7,676 nucleotides of DNA, taken from NCBI GenBank assembly GCA_905215125.1, contig CAJMOV010000087.1:1-7676 (forward strand), given 5' to 3'. This document shows, in pieces, positions 6,415 through 7,676 of this stretch (within the stretch, counting starts at the first letter, position 1; every line of letters begins with the position of its first letter). The notes under the pieces are model-generated. The model was given only the letters and a program-made list of their open reading frames with translations, was not told the DNA's origin and ran no database searches. Source of the stretch: an uncultured bacterium (lineage in GTDB: Bacteria; Bacillota; Clostridia; Oscillospirales; Butyricicoccaceae). Position numbers and translations under genes: made by a program.

Positions 6415-7080
6415 GTGCGCATGGGGCGCAGCGAGGTGGCGCAGGGCGACCTGGACGAGGCTGTCGAGACCGTCATCGCCGGGGCGCAGCGCAAGGGGGC
6501 CGTTATCTCCGACAGGGAGAAGCGCATCATCGCTTACCATGAAATCGGCCACGCCCTGGTCGCCGCGCGGCAGAGCGATTCGGCGCCGGTGACCAAGATC
6601 ACCATCATCCCCCGCACGTCGGGTGCGCTGGGCTATACCATGCAGGTAGACGAGGAAGAGAAATTCCTCATGACGCGGGACGAGGCCTTTAACAAGATCG
6701 CCACGCTGACAGGCGGCCGCGCTGCGGAGGAGATTGTTTTTTCCGTCAGCACGTCGGGGGCGTCCAACGACATTGAGCAGGCGACGCGTCTGGCCCGCGC
6801 GATGGTCACGCGGTATGGCATGAGCCAGAGCTTCGGCATGACGGCGTTGGAGACGTTGAACAACCAGTATCTGGGCGGCGACACTTCGCTGGCCTGCTCG
6901 CCGGAAACGGCGGCGCGGGTCGACGCCGAGGTCATGGACATCATTCGCAAGGCGCATGAAAAGGCGGTCAGCATCCTGCAGGAAAGCCGCGAAAAGCTGG
7001 ACGAGCTGGCGACCTACCTGCTCAAAAAAGAGACCATCACCGGCGAGGAGTTCATGCAGATCCTGCACAGCGGGGAATAA
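6415..7080 (+). CDS. FtsH fragment 3: AAA lid remainder and M41 zinc peptidase
   Basis: This is the C-terminal piece with the M41 peptidase: HEIGH (full-length residues 435-439), the ITIIPRTSGALGY segment, the GGRAAEE helix and the GASNDIEQAT motif supplying the third zinc ligand Asp512. Possible starts after the second UAG are GTG 6415 (codon 394) and ATG 6421 (codon 396). Neither has a visible Shine-Dalgarno, so independent translation is unlikely. Without membrane anchor and ATPase ring it would not act as FtsH. Confidence 0.55.
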   Translation: MRMGRSEVAQGDLDEAVETVIAGAQRKGAVISDREKRIIAYHEIGHALVAARQSDSAPVTKITIIPRTSGALGYTMQVDEEEKFLMTRDEAFNKIATLTGGRAAEEIVFSVSTSGASNDIEQATRLARAMVTRYGMSQSFGMTALETLNNQYLGGDTSLACSPETAARVDAEVMDIIRKAHEKAVSILQESREKLDELATYLLKKETITGEEFMQILHSGE

Positions 7081-7087
7081 GCAGAAG

Positions 7088-7118
7088 ACCCGGAGGGGAT
7101 TCCCTCCGGGTTCTTTTT
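7088..7118 (+). terminator. Intrinsic terminator after ftsH
   Basis: ACCCGGAGGG (7088-7097) pairs perfectly with CCCTCCGGGT (7102-7111) around a GATT loop and is followed by TCTTTTT. It starts 7 bases after the ftsH TAA. The opposite strand lacks a comparable T-run, so it serves mainly the + strand gene. Confidence 0.9.
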
Positions 7119-7140
7119 CGGGCGCGCAGGCGCGGGCTTT

Positions 7141-7676
7141 TTATGTAGGGCTACGGCCGTCAAGCTGGCAGGCCAGGTCGTCGAACAGGGCCTGGACGGC
7201 GGCTTCACATTCCGGGCTGTCGGGCGCCATGCCTTGGGCCAGGATGGGGCTGCCGCCCCCTCTGCCGCCAAACCGGGAGCAAAGGGCCTGGACGGCGCGG
7301 CCGAGGTCGGGGCCTTCCTTGGCTTTGCTGCGCATGAAAAGCAGGGCAAGCTGCGCGTTTTGGCGCACGGCAAAGAGCAGGGCGGTCGGCTGCTCGGAAC
7401 ACAGGGCTTCGGCGACCTGACGCAGATGCTTGACGTCGCCGCCGTCGAGCAGGGCGCAGCAGAAGCGGCCCATTTGGATGGGGTGGCAGCGGGCGGCCCA
7501 CAGGGCGGCGTCCGACTGTAGAAGGGCTTCGCGCAGGGCGTGGTTTTGCGACTCAAGAGCATCCTTGCGTTCTAAAAGGGCGGCGTGGGCCTGCTCAAGC
7601 TGCGCCAGGCTTTCGCAGGACAAGGACTGCTGCATTTGCAGCAGGACGATGGAGAGTGACTGCCGGGCGGCGGAGG
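7141..7676 (-). CDS. Alanyl-tRNA editing protein (AlaX-type), C-terminal part with DHHA1 domain (5' end outside window)
   Basis: AlaX-type proteins are freestanding relatives of the AlaRS editing domain that hydrolyse mischarged Ser- or Gly-tRNA(Ala). The window holds the last 177 residues. The frame is open through the right edge, so ATG 7635 is probably internal. Visible are a charged, Gln/Glu-rich coiled-coil-like stretch (SLAQLEQAHAALLERKDALE and following residues), a DHHA1-type domain and its hallmark GGRGGGSPILAQG, where the GRGGG loop matches AlaRS and AlaX C-terminal domains. The zinc-binding editing domain that would prove the activity lies outside the window. A C-terminal fragment of another DHHA1 protein is possible but less likely because of the short tail after the GGG loop. 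It is convergent with ftsH and ends in TAA (7141-7143). Confidence 0.75.
   Translation of the reverse strand, partial: SAARQSLSIVLLQMQQSLSCESLAQLEQAHAALLERKDALESQNHALREALLQSDAALWAARCHPIQMGRFCCALLDGGDVKHLRQVAEALCSEQPTALLFAVRQNAQLALLFMRSKAKEGPDLGRAVQALCSRFGGRGGGSPILAQGMAPDSPECEAAVQALFDDLACQLDGRSPT

Larger units (their letters stand above)
5236..7080 (+). pseudogene. ftsH: FtsH membrane-bound AAA zinc protease gene, interrupted by two in-frame UAG codons
   Basis: FtsH is a hexameric inner-membrane ATP-dependent protease that degrades misfolded membrane proteins and short-lived regulators. The frame is continuous for 614 codons, normal family length, with no indel. In order it has TM1 (about 11-34), a small outer domain, TM2 (about 119-141), AAA core with Walker A GPPGTGKT (213-220), pore FVG (246-248), Walker B IIFIDEID (268-275), second region of homology ATNRPETLDKALLRPGRFDRR (about 317-337), and M41 peptidase HEIGH (435-439) with third zinc ligand Asp512. 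UAG replaces codon 49 (5380-5382), in a variable TFxxxLEEGK segment where Gln would fit, and codon 378 (6367-6369), within TSGA-x-GAELAN where Ser, Thr or Val is usual. Start: ATG 5236 follows AGGAG (5224-5228) by 7 bases. Whether the gene is dead, read through or misassembled cannot be told from this window. Confidence 0.85.

Noticed and set aside
5176..7068. Open frame of 630 codons antisense to ftsH
   Set aside because: Its composition is Arg/His/Asp/Gln-rich with no recognisable domain, as expected from the complement of GC-rich codons. The + strand shows clear FtsH motifs over the same bases.
5236..7080. Pyrrolysine or genome-wide Gln decoding of UAG
   Set aside because: FtsH is not a methyltransferase-type pyrrolysine protein, the second site does not favour Gln, and a neighbouring gene uses UAG as its stop before a terminator. 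Local suppression is still kept open as a finding.
7123..7142. Second hairpin CGCGC-AG-GCGCG followed by GGCTTTTT on the + strand
   Set aside because: The stem is short with a 2-base loop and lies after an already strong terminator; too weak to list.

Overview
This is a GC-rich bacterial window. It most likely comes from a spore-forming Bacillota of class Clostridia, perhaps an Oscillospirales-type organism. The reasons are a GerAB-type spore germinant permease fragment at the left edge, strong AGGAG-type ribosome binding sites, and an FtsH of the clostridial type (HEIGH zinc motif, ...TSGALGYTMQV... segment). The lineage is inferred from these features only. No tRNA, rRNA, CRISPR array or insertion sequence is visible, and no gene-free stretch exceeds about 225 bases.

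Layout. (1) 1-407, + strand: C-terminal part of a GerAB-like spore germination permease cut by the window edge, possibly frameshifted near positions 47-59. (2) 407-439: a perfect 15-bp hairpin with U-tracts on both strands, a shared terminator for two convergent genes. (3) 442-5013, - strand: a three-gene operon transcribed right to left. It holds two half-size ABC exporters that overlap by 4 bases (ATGA) and then a class A beta-lactamase-fold serine hydrolase. The two exporters carry complementary degenerate ATP-site residues, the hallmark of a heterodimeric pump. The hydrolase lacks a signal peptide and has no recognisable Glu166. (4) 5014-5235: a divergent intergenic region with candidate promoters in both directions, a G-run array and TTCAC direct repeats. 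(5) 5236-7080, + strand: ftsH, full length (614 codons), conserved and without any indel, but interrupted by two in-frame UAG codons (codons 49 and 378). (6) 7088-7118: a strong terminator. (7) 7141-7676, - strand: C-terminal part of an alanyl-tRNA editing (AlaX-type, DHHA1) protein, cut by the right edge.

The most notable signal is ftsH. Every catalytic motif of the membrane-bound AAA protease is intact, yet two UAG codons split it at the first extracytoplasmic segment and at the AAA lid. Simple genome-wide reassignment of UAG is disfavoured: the nearby hydrolase ends with UAG directly before its terminator, and the two ABC genes contain no in-frame UAG in over 1,200 codons. Recent pseudogenisation, sequence error or local suppression remain open. 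The remaining genes look ordinary, and I see no clear evidence of a wholly new defence or mobile system.
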